A stretch of 14,695 nt of DNA from the NCBI GenBank assembly GCA_946627905.1, contig CAMOVY010000011.1, positions 1 to 14,695 of the forward strand. Direction: 5' to 3'. This DNA comes from an uncultured Clostridia bacterium (GTDB lineage Bacteria > Bacillota > Clostridia > Christensenellales > Borkfalkiaceae). Shown in pieces: positions 1 to 6,131 of this stretch. Position 1 is the stretch's first letter, and the number at the start of each line of letters is the position of its first letter. A program made the position numbers and the translations under genes. The notes under the pieces are model-generated. The model made no database searches. It was not told the origin of the DNA and saw nothing but the letters and a program-made list of their open reading frames with translations.

Positions 1-339
1 ATAACATACGTGTCGGTTGTGGAACGCACCAAGGAAATAGGCGTTTTAAGGTCTATCGGTGCGAGAAAGAAGGATATTTCGCGCATATTCAATGCGGAAA
101 CTTTCCTTATCGGGCTGTTCGCGGGGCTACTTGGCGTTGCGGTTTCTTATCTTTTGACTATCCCTATAAACCTTATAATAGGCAAGTTTATTGAAAATGC
201 GGGCAGTATAGCCGCGCTGCGGGTGGCAGACGCGACTGTTCTTGTAATAGTTAGTTTCGTTCTGACGCTGATAGCGGGCGTAATTCCTGCCCGAATAGCG
301 GCGAATAAAGACCCCGTCGTGGCACTCCGTTCGGAATAA
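1..339 (+). CDS. FtsX/MacB-family ABC transporter permease, C-terminal part (5' end outside window)
   Basis: The reading frame is open from base 1, so this is the C-terminal 112 residues of a longer permease; the GTG at 10 is an internal valine, not a start. It begins with VVERTKEIGVLRSIGARKKD, the cytoplasmic segment that precedes the last transmembrane pair in FtsX/MacB/LolC-type permeases. Two hydrophobic helices follow (roughly FLIGLFAGLLGVAVSYLL and VLVIVSFVLTLIAGVIP), then the usual ending PARIAANKDPVVALRSE. Such permeases pair with a LolD/MacB-type ATPase and act on lipoproteins, peptides or cell-wall enzymes at the membrane; the substrate cannot be told from this fragment. The ATPase would be expected just upstream, outside the window. 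The family call is firm. The stop codon is followed 23 bases later by a strong terminator. Confidence 0.9.
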   Translation: MTYVSVVERTKEIGVLRSIGARKKDISRIFNAETFLIGLFAGLLGVAVSYLLTIPINLIIGKFIENAGSIAALRVADATVLVIVSFVLTLIAGVIPARIAANKDPVVALRSE

Positions 340-362
340 CTGCGTAAACGTAAAAAACGCAT

Positions 363-407
363 ACAAAACCGCCGCCGTCGCAAGTAAAGCGACGGCGGCG
401 GTTTTGT
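363..407. terminator. Bidirectional Rho-independent terminator after the permease gene
   Basis: Perfect 19-bp inverted repeat: bases 363-381 pair with 389-407 around the 7-base loop aagtaaa. The GC-rich core ccgccgccgtcgc is flanked by A4 on the left and T4 on the right, so it can stop transcription from both sides. It separates the plus-strand permease from the convergent minus-strand TPR/DUF4037 operon that ends at 471. Confidence 0.92.
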
Positions 408-441
408 CATTGCAAGACTGCAAAGCAATCGTGGCAATCTC
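405..441. repeat. Half copy of a palindromic intergenic repeat
   Basis: These 37 bases (tgtcattgc ... ggcaatctc) match 2323-2359 with 3 mismatches. Here the element lacks its right half, including the terminal inverted repeat seen at 2395-2405. It overlaps the last bases of the terminator hairpin and lies between two convergent transcripts. It looks like a decayed MITE- or REP-like element. The rest of the gap to 471 shows nothing further. Confidence 0.75.
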
Positions 442-470
442 TATAAATCACAGTAAAACGCACACGACTT

Positions 471-1409
471 TTAAACTCCGTCAAAAATATTCATATTTCG
501 GAGTTCGGAGTTTTCTATCGTGTCGGCAATCGAAAAGGCGTGCGTGTCTAAATTGTTGCAGGTGGCGGTTGTAATTTTCTGCGCTTTGAATTCGTCGGTT
601 ATCATAGTCGCTATGTCCTGTATAATTTCCCGCTTTTCCATCGCTTCTTTTCGGGAATTGCCGAGTTCGGTTAAGCCCGTCAGCGCAAATTCAAGGTCGG
701 AAAGAATAGGTAGGTCGCGCATACCGCGGTACGCCCACTTGTAAAAGGGTTCGTATACGTTGTTTAAAAGATAAATTACCGATACGGTGTGTTTTACGAA
801 CTCGAAAAGCGCAAGGCTTGCCGCGCCCGTTTCTCCGCGTTTTATTAAACGTTCGTAATTATAAGTGCCGGACTGCGCCATAACCGCCGCGTGCGCGGAA
901 ATCTTTTTGCGGCGTATGTCTTCGGGGTAGCCTTTTTTAAGTTCTTCGCGTACGGCGGAAAACTTACCCAAATCGTCGCGGTACACTTCGCCGGATATTG
1001 CCGCACGGAGCGATGACGCGGGGGTGTAAAGCCAGCGCTTTATGCTGTCGGGTGCGTTGGGCGCGCCTAAAAGTTTGGTGTAAAAATCGTCGATAACTAT
1101 AACGCCGCGCCTGTTCCCGCCCGCGGGGGATACCGTCTGCCTTTTAACGCCCATAAACTCTTTGGGGAGTTTTGCGTATGCGCGCTCTAATTTAAAGCCG
1201 TATTCTTTTTCCGCTTCTTTGGTTATCCATAAACAAAAACCCGCTTCAAAATCGTGGTCGCGCGATAATTCGTCGTCGTAGCCCAAACACTCCGAACCTT
1301 CGCCCGCAAGCCCCACGGCAATTTCGCCGAGTTTATCCGCGAACTCCTTTTCAAGCATAGGCTTTCCGTATTGATTGTAAAACTCGCGTGAAAGTTCAAG
1401 ACCGTTCAT
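471..1409 (-). CDS. DUF4037 domain protein, nucleotidyltransferase-like
   Basis: The 312-residue product matches the DUF4037 family throughout. The N-terminal third carries a nucleotidyltransferase-superfamily signature: G38-S39 followed by D51-H52-D53 in the segment GEGSECLGYDDELSRDHDF, with a further acidic pair D107-D108 in GVIVIDDFY. In that fold the GS turn binds nucleotide phosphate and the spaced carboxylates bind metal, so the protein is probably an active transferase of unknown substrate. The C-terminal two thirds are helical. The ATG at 1407-1409 is preceded by AAGGAGG (1422-1428), 12 bases upstream and inside the TPR gene. The reading frame overlaps the end of the TPR gene by 14 bases, so the two are translationally coupled. 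TPR and DUF4037 domains are also found together in other Firmicutes (from memory), which fits a joint function. Biological role unknown. Confidence 0.82.
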   Translation of the reverse strand: MNGLELSREFYNQYGKPMLEKEFADKLGEIAVGLAGEGSECLGYDDELSRDHDFEAGFCLWITKEAEKEYGFKLERAYAKLPKEFMGVKRQTVSPAGGNRRGVIVIDDFYTKLLGAPNAPDSIKRWLYTPASSLRAAISGEVYRDDLGKFSAVREELKKGYPEDIRRKKISAHAAVMAQSGTYNYERLIKRGETGAASLALFEFVKHTVSVIYLLNNVYEPFYKWAYRGMRDLPILSDLEFALTGLTELGNSRKEAMEKREIIQDIATMITDEFKAQKITTATCNNLDTHAFSIADTIENSELRNMNIFDGV

Positions 1410-2220
1410 AAATCTCTTTCGCCTCCTTAAAAAAATCGCTTGCTATTTTGTCGTAGCCGAAATACTTAAAACTCGGCGCGCACTTACTTAAAACGTAAGC
1501 GTAGTACCCGTTTTTAACGTTTTCTTCGTCGTTCAACAGATTATACGCTGTAAACATACAGTCGGTGATTTTTTCCGCCTTGTTTGCCGTGTCGTAAAGG
1601 TGCGCGAGATTTACGTAGGTTATTGCAAGGTCGGGCTTGCCGCCCACCGCCTTTTCCATAACCTTTATCGCGCTTAAATAACACTGTTCGGCTTTATCGA
1701 ACTCGCCCGCGTCGGTAAGCGCCAACGCATAGTTGTTGTAAAATCCACCAAACCGCACGTCGCTTTCGTCCAAATTCGCCGTGTAGATTGCAAGCGTTTT
1801 TTCGTATAGGGGAAGGGCTTTGTCCGCTTTGCCAACCGCTTTATAGGTCGTAGCGGCGTTTAAGTAAACGGTTGCGCCCGATACCGTGTCTTTTAACTCT
1901 AACTTGTCAACGAGAATAAGTGCGCGTTCTAGTACGCGCAAAGCGTTCTCGTTATCGCCGTTTTTGCGGTAAAGCCCGAGTAGTTCGTCTACTACGGAAA
2001 GTTCGCCGTTAAAATCGTTTAACGCGTTCGCTTCTTTTTCCCAGTACTCTAAATGCCGTTTTGCGCCCATAAGGTCGTTTTTGTTATAATACTCGTCCAC
2101 CTTTTCGATAACGCGCTTAACGGGGATACGCCCTTTTGCGGTAGCAAGTTCGGGATTATAAAATTCTTTACCGCCGCACAGCGCGCAGGACGGTTCTTTG
2201 TAATCGATTTCGTCTATCAT
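1396..2220 (-). CDS. Tetratricopeptide-repeat protein, partner of the DUF4037 protein
   Basis: The 274-residue soluble protein has no signal peptide. A short Cys motif near the N-terminus (CALCGG, residues 12-17) precedes a run of helical repeats from about residue 60. The TPR pattern is clear in segments such as YLNAATTYKAVGKADKALPL, FYNNYALALTDAGEFDKAEQ and TYVNLAHLYDTANKAEK, where the A/G/Y/A positions recur at 34-42-residue spacing. TPR arrays bind other proteins; overlap with the downstream DUF4037 gene suggests that protein is the partner. The ATG at 2218-2220 has no recognisable ribosome site, but a consensus-like promoter ends only 6 bases before it, so translation may start on a leaderless mRNA. 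The closing part (KYFGYDKIASDFFKEAKEIY) looks like a further degenerate repeat. Function beyond protein binding is not recognised. Confidence 0.85.
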   Translation of the reverse strand: MIDEIDYKEPSCALCGGKEFYNPELATAKGRIPVKRVIEKVDEYYNKNDLMGAKRHLEYWEKEANALNDFNGELSVVDELLGLYRKNGDNENALRVLERALILVDKLELKDTVSGATVYLNAATTYKAVGKADKALPLYEKTLAIYTANLDESDVRFGGFYNNYALALTDAGEFDKAEQCYLSAIKVMEKAVGGKPDLAITYVNLAHLYDTANKAEKITDCMFTAYNLLNDEENVKNGYYAYVLSKCAPSFKYFGYDKIASDFFKEAKEIYERS

Positions 2221-2226
2221 ACTTTT

Positions 2227-2255
2227 ATTTTAACACCAAAACGGCTTTCCGTCAA
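2227..2255 (-). promoter_or_regulatory. Promoter of the TPR-DUF4037 operon
   Basis: On the minus strand, TTGACG (2250-2255) and TAAAAT (2227-2232) are separated by exactly 17 bases. The -10 box ends 6 bases before the ATG of the TPR gene, placing the predicted transcription start at or within 1-2 bases of the start codon. Confidence 0.7.
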
Positions 2256-2322
2256 TATAAATCTCGTGTTCCCCCGTGTCCCCTTATAGGGGAAGGCTGG
2301 TAAAAGGGTTTATTTTACCATT

Positions 2323-2405
2323 TGTCATTGCGAGATTGCATAGCAATCGTGGCAATCTCCGAGATTGCTTCATTTGTCCGTCAGGCAGGTCGGTTCGCAA
2401 TGACA
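2323..2405. repeat. Complete palindromic repeat element (MITE/REP-like), 83 bp
   Basis: The ends are a perfect 11-bp inverted repeat, tgtcattgcga (2323-2333) and tcgcaatgaca (2395-2405). The left half matches the fragment at 405-441. Inside are smaller hairpins, for example gcaatct (2352-2358) against agattgc (2362-2368). No coding capacity and no clear target-site duplication. Like the other copy, it abuts a terminator at the end of a minus-strand gene. The upstream stretch 2256-2322 includes a short palindrome (cccctta/tagggg near 2279-2292) that may be debris of a second repeat family. Confidence 0.8.
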
Positions 2406-2411
2406 GCAAAA

Positions 2412-2444
2412 CCCCCGCCGAACGGATTTTCCGTTCGGCGGGGG
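2412..2444 (-). terminator. Rho-independent terminator of the BspA/hypothetical operon
   Basis: A 14-bp perfect stem, cccccgccgaacgg (2412-2425) with ccgttcggcggggg (2431-2444), and a 5-base loop. On the minus strand it is followed by TTTTG, so it ends transcripts running leftward out of the gene at 2477-3022. Confidence 0.88.
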
Positions 2445-2476
2445 AGATTATAGCAAAAGTTAAAATTGCTAATTTA

Positions 2477-3022
2477 TCATTTTAATTGTGATTTTATATA
2501 ATCGTCCATATAATCTTTTATTTTTTTATAATTTTGTTCGTTTTCAATATATCTTATACTACTTCTACCGAACATAAAACCCGTGTTTGATTTATTTATT
2601 GCAAAATTTCGTTTTTCTTCGGGGATACGGATGATATTTTTGCTGTCTGTAATAACGTTAAATAAATTGCCATCTTTCTCCTGCACTGTTCTGAAAACAG
2701 TCGCATTTTTATACCAACCCGTAACGATTGTGCCGTCCTTTTTGGCTGTCGCGCACCACACTACCGTTATGCCGTCTGCACTATCTTTCCCTGCGAAAGA
2801 CTTGTCTATGCGTTCAAGTTTTATTTGTTTGCGTTTACCATTGAAATGCATAGGCTCGGCAAAACCGCGGCATTTGCCGTCATCATATATTTTGAAATTC
2901 GTATGTTCCGCACCGTCTTCGTGTTCTTTAACGTAAGAACCACCGTTTATAGGGATATCGTCCGCAGTTTTACCTTCATAAGATTTCATGTACGCAGTTC
3001 TTAATAATAAAATTTTTTCCAT
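2477..3022 (-). CDS. Small cytoplasmic protein of unknown function, second gene of BspA module 1
   Basis: I chose the ATG at 3020-3022 because AAGGAG stands 7-8 bases ahead of it; the longer open frame to 3112 starts inside the preceding gene and has no ribosome site. The product is 181 residues (MEKILLLRTAYMKSYEG...), with no signal peptide or membrane helix and a Lys/Asp/Asn-rich composition. The central segment ITVVWCATAKKDGTIVTGWY, followed by KNATVFRTV, resembles a domain I recall ahead of HNH nuclease domains in some bacterial proteins. No HNH, PD-(D/E)xK or other nuclease motif is visible here, so this is only a weak lead. It follows the BspA gene by 62 bases without an intervening terminator and is closed by the hairpin at 2412-2444, so the two are probably co-transcribed. 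AT content is higher than in the housekeeping genes nearby, consistent with acquired DNA. Confidence 0.72.
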   Translation of the reverse strand: MEKILLLRTAYMKSYEGKTADDIPINGGSYVKEHEDGAEHTNFKIYDDGKCRGFAEPMHFNGKRKQIKLERIDKSFAGKDSADGITVVWCATAKKDGTIVTGWYKNATVFRTVQEKDGNLFNVITDSKNIIRIPEEKRNFAINKSNTGFMFGRSSIRYIENEQNYKKIKDYMDDYIKSQLK

Positions 3023-3084
3023 ATTTTTTCTCCTTTTCTTATTTATATTTACTCTCGATTTAATTTTTTGAGAGTTAAAGCCTT

Positions 3085-5037
3085 TTATATATATAAATCT
3101 CCGTCTGTACAATGGACTTTACAACTTGACGGGACTCTATTTTTCCAAACGTTATCTTTGTTTATTGCTTGCCATTGTGCTATCGTACCCTTATAAGTTA
3201 TACTGGTTAAACGGATACAATTCTGGAACGCACCACTTCCTATACTTGTTATGCTGTCGGGTATTGTGATACTTGTTAAACTACTGCAATCAAGGAACTC
3301 ATTTGTTTCTATACGCGTAACCTTATCAGGTATCGTTATACTTGTTAAACCGCTACAACCGTAGAATGCCTGAATACTTATAGTTGTAACACTGTTTGGT
3401 ATTATTATACTCGTTAAATTGAAGCAACCACAAAATGCACCATGTCCTATACTCGTAACGCTGTCGGGTATTGTTATATTCGGTAAACTGCTACAACCAT
3501 TGAACGCATAACTTCCTATGCTCGTAATGTAATCGGGTATAATTATTTTGGTTATCGTTTTATCTTTTATGCCCGTAATTGTACAGGCAGTAACGGTTGA
3601 CGTAAAATTAAAATTTAACATCTCTTCTTTAACAGAACAATTTGCAACGTAATTTATGTTTTTATCTACTGTGAAAGATGGTATTGTGGAATCTTCCGTC
3701 ACAAATTCATTGTCGCAATTGTAACCGAGTTTGACATTTACTTGAATTTCTGGTATAACATAACCGTATTTATATTGTCCGTTAAAAGTATTACTTAATG
3801 AAATATCGTCATTGCTTGCAAGAATTTTTACAGTATATGTATCTAAATTATAATAAAATTTTAAAACCGTAGTTCCGTCGGGGTTAATATTAGCGGACGC
3901 GGTGCTTTCTATAACTGTAAAATGTTCGTAAGTTTTAGTTGTGGTTGCCGTAGCGGTCGTGTCGGTAGTGCCTGTTAAATTTTCCGTATCGTTTTCCTGC
4001 AAAGTATATTCGTCATTTTCTAAATTCTGCAAATAGTATTCAACTTTATACGGCGTATTCGTATTTGCGTTCCATAACGCCGTGATAGTAGTATTTTCGC
4101 TTATCGGTTTGTTAAAATCGTAATCCCAAGCGTTAAAGGTATATCCAAGCCGCATAGGATTTTTTGGCGCGGGTGTTCTTCTATCTTCTTCCACCGTCTG
4201 CGGGGCGACAGTCGTGCCGTTTGCCGTATCAAACGTTACTGTGCAAATTGCACGGCGGCGCACGGTTGCCGTTGCTTTATTACCGTTATCGTAAAGGATA
4301 TAAAAAGTATTATCGCCCACGTTCAGGCTCGTTTTATTATCGGCAAGGGGTTGTCTGCAAGCCGCGTCGGTGCACACAAGATATTCGCCGTCGTAATCTA
4401 TCTTGCCCGTAAAATCAAAGGTATTAGTGGTATTATAAACTTTGCCGTAATACGTACCGTCTTGCCGTTTTTCAAAATATTCCGTTATTTCGGGCAGTTT
4501 AGAACCTACGTCGGTTATCGTATCCGTTGCGCCGCAACCGCGGTCGCAAACGGCGGTTTTCGTGCCGTCTTTCTCATAAGTCGCGTTATTATCCGAAACG
4601 TAGTTAGTAAATTTATGTCCTAACGCATTTATTTCTTTCGTATAACTATACCCGCACTCGCAAGTGAAAGTTTTTTCGCCCTTTTCCGTGCAAGTGGGTT
4701 GTTTAGTTATTTGCTCTATAAAGTTGTGATTAGATTTCCATTTTGCGTAAACACTCATATCGGAAGAAAGGGGCGCGTCTAAAAGGCTGTTTGCGGTAAA
4801 CGGTTTTTCCCAAACGTCCTTATCCCAAAACCAGCCGTCGAAAGTATAGTCGTCTTTCGTGGGGTTATCGGGCATTTTTATAGTTTCCGCACCGTTCGTA
4901 TTTACTGTTGCATAAATTTCGCCGTCCACGACGAAATTTATTTTAAATTCCACCGCGCCGCCGCTGCACCCCGTAAAGCCTACCGCGCAGAAAGCGCAAG
5001 TAAGGCACAAAACCAACGTAAGCCAAAATTTTTTCAT
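3085..5037 (-). CDS. BspA-type leucine-rich-repeat surface lipoprotein with InlB-like repeats (module 1)
   Basis: 650 residues. A lipoprotein signal peptide (MKKFWLTLVLCLTCAFCAVG then FTGC) puts the lipidated cysteine at position 24. An InlB B-repeat/Flg_new-type domain spans about 32-101 (GWFWDKD...YAKW). A Cys/His-rich segment follows, with H104, C116, C126, C128, H141, C164 and C168, a zinc-ribbon-like layout frequent in clostridial surface proteins. A second InlB-like repeat lies at about 266-322, then a beta-rich region. Five BspA/LRR_5 repeats of exactly 23 residues (I.IP..VTSI...AF.GC..LTS) occupy 498-612, with a capping tail containing C639 and C643. Such proteins are exported and anchored to the membrane lipid, where they serve as adhesins or binders. 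The ATG has AAGGAG 6-7 bases upstream. It is driven by a full-consensus promoter and faces an XRE repressor gene. Ligand unknown. Confidence 0.88.
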   Translation of the reverse strand: MKKFWLTLVLCLTCAFCAVGFTGCSGGAVEFKINFVVDGEIYATVNTNGAETIKMPDNPTKDDYTFDGWFWDKDVWEKPFTANSLLDAPLSSDMSVYAKWKSNHNFIEQITKQPTCTEKGEKTFTCECGYSYTKEINALGHKFTNYVSDNNATYEKDGTKTAVCDRGCGATDTITDVGSKLPEITEYFEKRQDGTYYGKVYNTTNTFDFTGKIDYDGEYLVCTDAACRQPLADNKTSLNVGDNTFYILYDNGNKATATVRRRAICTVTFDTANGTTVAPQTVEEDRRTPAPKNPMRLGYTFNAWDYDFNKPISENTTITALWNANTNTPYKVEYYLQNLENDEYTLQENDTENLTGTTDTTATATTTKTYEHFTVIESTASANINPDGTTVLKFYYNLDTYTVKILASNDDISLSNTFNGQYKYGYVIPEIQVNVKLGYNCDNEFVTEDSTIPSFTVDKNINYVANCSVKEEMLNFNFTSTVTACTITGIKDKTITKIIIPDYITSIGSYAFNGCSSLPNITIPDSVTSIGHGAFCGCFNLTSIIIPNSVTTISIQAFYGCSGLTSITIPDKVTRIETNEFLDCSSLTSITIPDSITSIGSGAFQNCIRLTSITYKGTIAQWQAINKDNVWKNRVPSSCKVHCTDGDLYI

Positions 5038-5082
5038 AAAAACACTCCTTTTTAACCAAAATTGTGCTTAAATCCCTTATTT

Positions 5083-5100
5083 ATACTAAAATATTAGTAT
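5083..5100. promoter_or_regulatory. Putative XRE operator O1 of module 1
   Basis: Palindrome atactaa-aata-ttagtat with perfect 7-bp arms. It begins where transcription of the BspA gene is predicted to start (about 5100 on the minus strand), a position suited to repression. A near-identical 16-bp core recurs at 5143-5158, which argues for a specific binding site rather than chance AT-rich symmetry. Confidence 0.7.
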
Positions 5101-5106
5101 AAAAGA

Positions 5107-5135
5107 ATTATAAATGATAAATATTTCTATGTCAA
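5107..5135 (-). promoter_or_regulatory. Consensus promoter of the BspA module-1 operon
   Basis: On the minus strand, TTGACA (5130-5135) and TATAAT (5107-5112) are separated by 17 bases, a perfect sigma-70/SigA consensus. The predicted start near 5100 gives a leader of about 60 bases. A promoter this strong between two copies of a palindrome implies that a repressor normally holds it down. Confidence 0.85.
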
Positions 5136-5142
5136 ACGTTTT

Positions 5143-5158
5143 TACCAAATTATTAGTA
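5143..5158. promoter_or_regulatory. Putative XRE operator O2 of module 1
   Basis: taccaa-atta-ttagta, the same core as O1 (tactaa-aata-ttagta) with one arm mismatch and the same 4-bp centre. The centres of O1 and O2 are 59 bp apart. O2 overlaps the likely -10 of the XRE gene (TAGAAT at 5157-5162, no good -35 visible), consistent with autoregulation, and lies just upstream of the -35 of the BspA promoter. Confidence 0.62.
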
Positions 5159-5181
5159 GAATAAAACGGGAGAACGGAGAT

Positions 5182-5454
5182 ATGAACAGGATAAGAGATT
5201 TAAGGGAAGACAGAGATTTGCGGCAAAGCGACCTTGCGAAAATGGTAGGGATAGACCAACGGACTATTTCTAATTACGAAACGGGCAAGTCCAAACCCGA
5301 CAGCGATGCGCTTATACGGCTTGCGGATTTTTTTAACGTTTCAATCGATTATCTGGTAGGGAGAGTACAGCAGGATTTTTATTATTCGCAGGACAAAAAA
5401 AAGGTGATAGAAAACATACAGCAATCTTTAGAAGAACTTAAAAAAATGATTTAA
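5182..5454 (+). CDS. XRE/Cro-CI family transcriptional regulator (module 1)
   Basis: 90 residues. The helix-turn-helix of the HTH_3/XRE family spans about residues 3-61: IRDLREDRDLRQSDLAKMVG, then IDQRTISNYETGKSKPDSDA and LIRLADFFNVSIDYLVGR. QSDLAKMVG forms the second helix and DQRTISNYETG the recognition helix. A short tail (about 70-90, KKKVIENIQQSLEELKKM) looks like a coiled coil for dimerisation. There is no peptidase, sensor or ligand domain, so this is a minimal repressor. A ribosome site GGGAG (5168-5172) lies 9 bases before the ATG. The gene is divergent from the BspA lipoprotein across 144 bp holding two copies of a palindrome, so it probably represses that promoter and its own. Confidence 0.92.
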   Translation: MNRIRDLREDRDLRQSDLAKMVGIDQRTISNYETGKSKPDSDALIRLADFFNVSIDYLVGRVQQDFYYSQDKKKVIENIQQSLEELKKMI

Positions 5455-5457
5455 CAT

Positions 5458-5492
5458 AAACCGCGGGCTGCCGTTTCGGCAGCCCGCGGTTT
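5458..5492. terminator. Bidirectional terminator between the XRE and ECF genes
   Basis: A 16-bp perfect stem, aaaccgcgggctgccg (5458-5473) with cggcagcccgcggttt (5477-5492), and a 3-base loop. A-tract and T-tract on the two sides serve both the XRE gene and the convergent ECF S-component gene. Confidence 0.92.
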
Positions 5493-5515
5493 ACTATGCG
5501 ATTATAGTTAAAAAA

Positions 5516-6040
5516 TTATTTTAATTGTTGGTTGTCTTTTCCGATATATTGCCCGAACATTTCTTTTAATCGGAATTTATAGCACAGGGGGACGGCGATT
5601 ACTACGCCCACAGCCGCCTGTAAAAGTTCTAAGGGAAATTTACTTGCGGCGTATTCTATACTCGAATAAAAAAGCACCGCAAAATAGGAGTACCCGAACG
5701 CCATAATAAGCGCACCTATCACGCACCCGATAATAGTCGCTATTACGGGTTTTTTACGCATAACGTAATGCGAAAAGACGGAGATTACAGCGGTTTGTAC
5801 CGCACGCACTATAAGCGAAACCACCATTGCCTGCGGATAAAAAATCAAATCGCCCAAAAACGCGCCTATTCCGCCCGCCGCGGCGGCAGATAAGGGCGGC
5901 AAAAGTATCCCGATGGCACAGATAGCGACGTCGACCAAATAAAGGTTCGCAAATCCCAGCGGTATATGAAACGAACACAGCGCCGCGGTGATTGCCGCAA
6001 GCATTGCGGTAAACGTTATTTTTCTGACAGATATTTTCAC
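5516..6040 (-). CDS. ECF transporter S-component (vitamin-binding membrane subunit)
   Basis: I place the start at the GTG at 6038-6040, because AAGGGGG precedes it by about 7 bases; upstream in-frame ATGs fall before or inside the promoter. The product is 174 residues, the usual S-component size, with about six membrane helices. The first helix carries the AxxxA motif that docks on EcfT (AMLAAITAAL). The central segment LVDVAICAIGILLPP, then AAAAGGIGAFLGDLIFYP, is typical of Pfam PF07155-type S-components. These subunits bind a vitamin or cofactor precursor and use the shared EcfA/A'/T energising module, not encoded here. Divergence from a MocR regulator suggests regulation by a PLP-related signal, so vitamin B6 uptake is the leading guess; riboflavin or another vitamin cannot be excluded from sequence alone. 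Confidence 0.85.
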   Translation of the reverse strand: MKISVRKITFTAMLAAITAALCSFHIPLGFANLYLVDVAICAIGILLPPLSAAAAGGIGAFLGDLIFYPQAMVVSLIVRAVQTAVISVFSHYVMRKKPVIATIIGCVIGALIMAFGYSYFAVLFYSSIEYAASKFPLELLQAAVGVVIAVPLCYKFRLKEMFGQYIGKDNQQLK

Positions 6041-6052
6041 GCCGCTGCCCCC

Positions 6053-6081
6053 TTGACAAATTTTCCGTTTCATTATACAAT
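6053..6081 (+). promoter_or_regulatory. Promoter of the MocR regulator gene
   Basis: TTGACA (6053-6058) and TACAAT (6076-6081) with a 17-base spacer. Predicted start near 6088, giving a leader of about 45 bases. Its -10 box overlaps the -10 of the divergent ECF promoter, so the two promoters compete and a single bound regulator could control both. Confidence 0.8.
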
Positions 6082-6100
6082 ATATTTTGATAATATTCAA
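6072..6100 (-). promoter_or_regulatory. Promoter of the ECF S-component gene
   Basis: On the minus strand, TTGAAT (6095-6100) and TATAAT (6072-6077) with a 17-base spacer. Predicted start near 6065, which supports the GTG start at 6040 over the upstream ATG at 6073. Confidence 0.78.
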
Positions 6101-6131
6101 TAACCACAAAAGGAAAATTTTATATAACCAG

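Noticed and set aside
3051..3075. Terminator between the module-1 BspA gene and the small gene
   Set aside because: Only a 6-bp stem (actctc/gagagt) with a 13-base loop, too weak to call.
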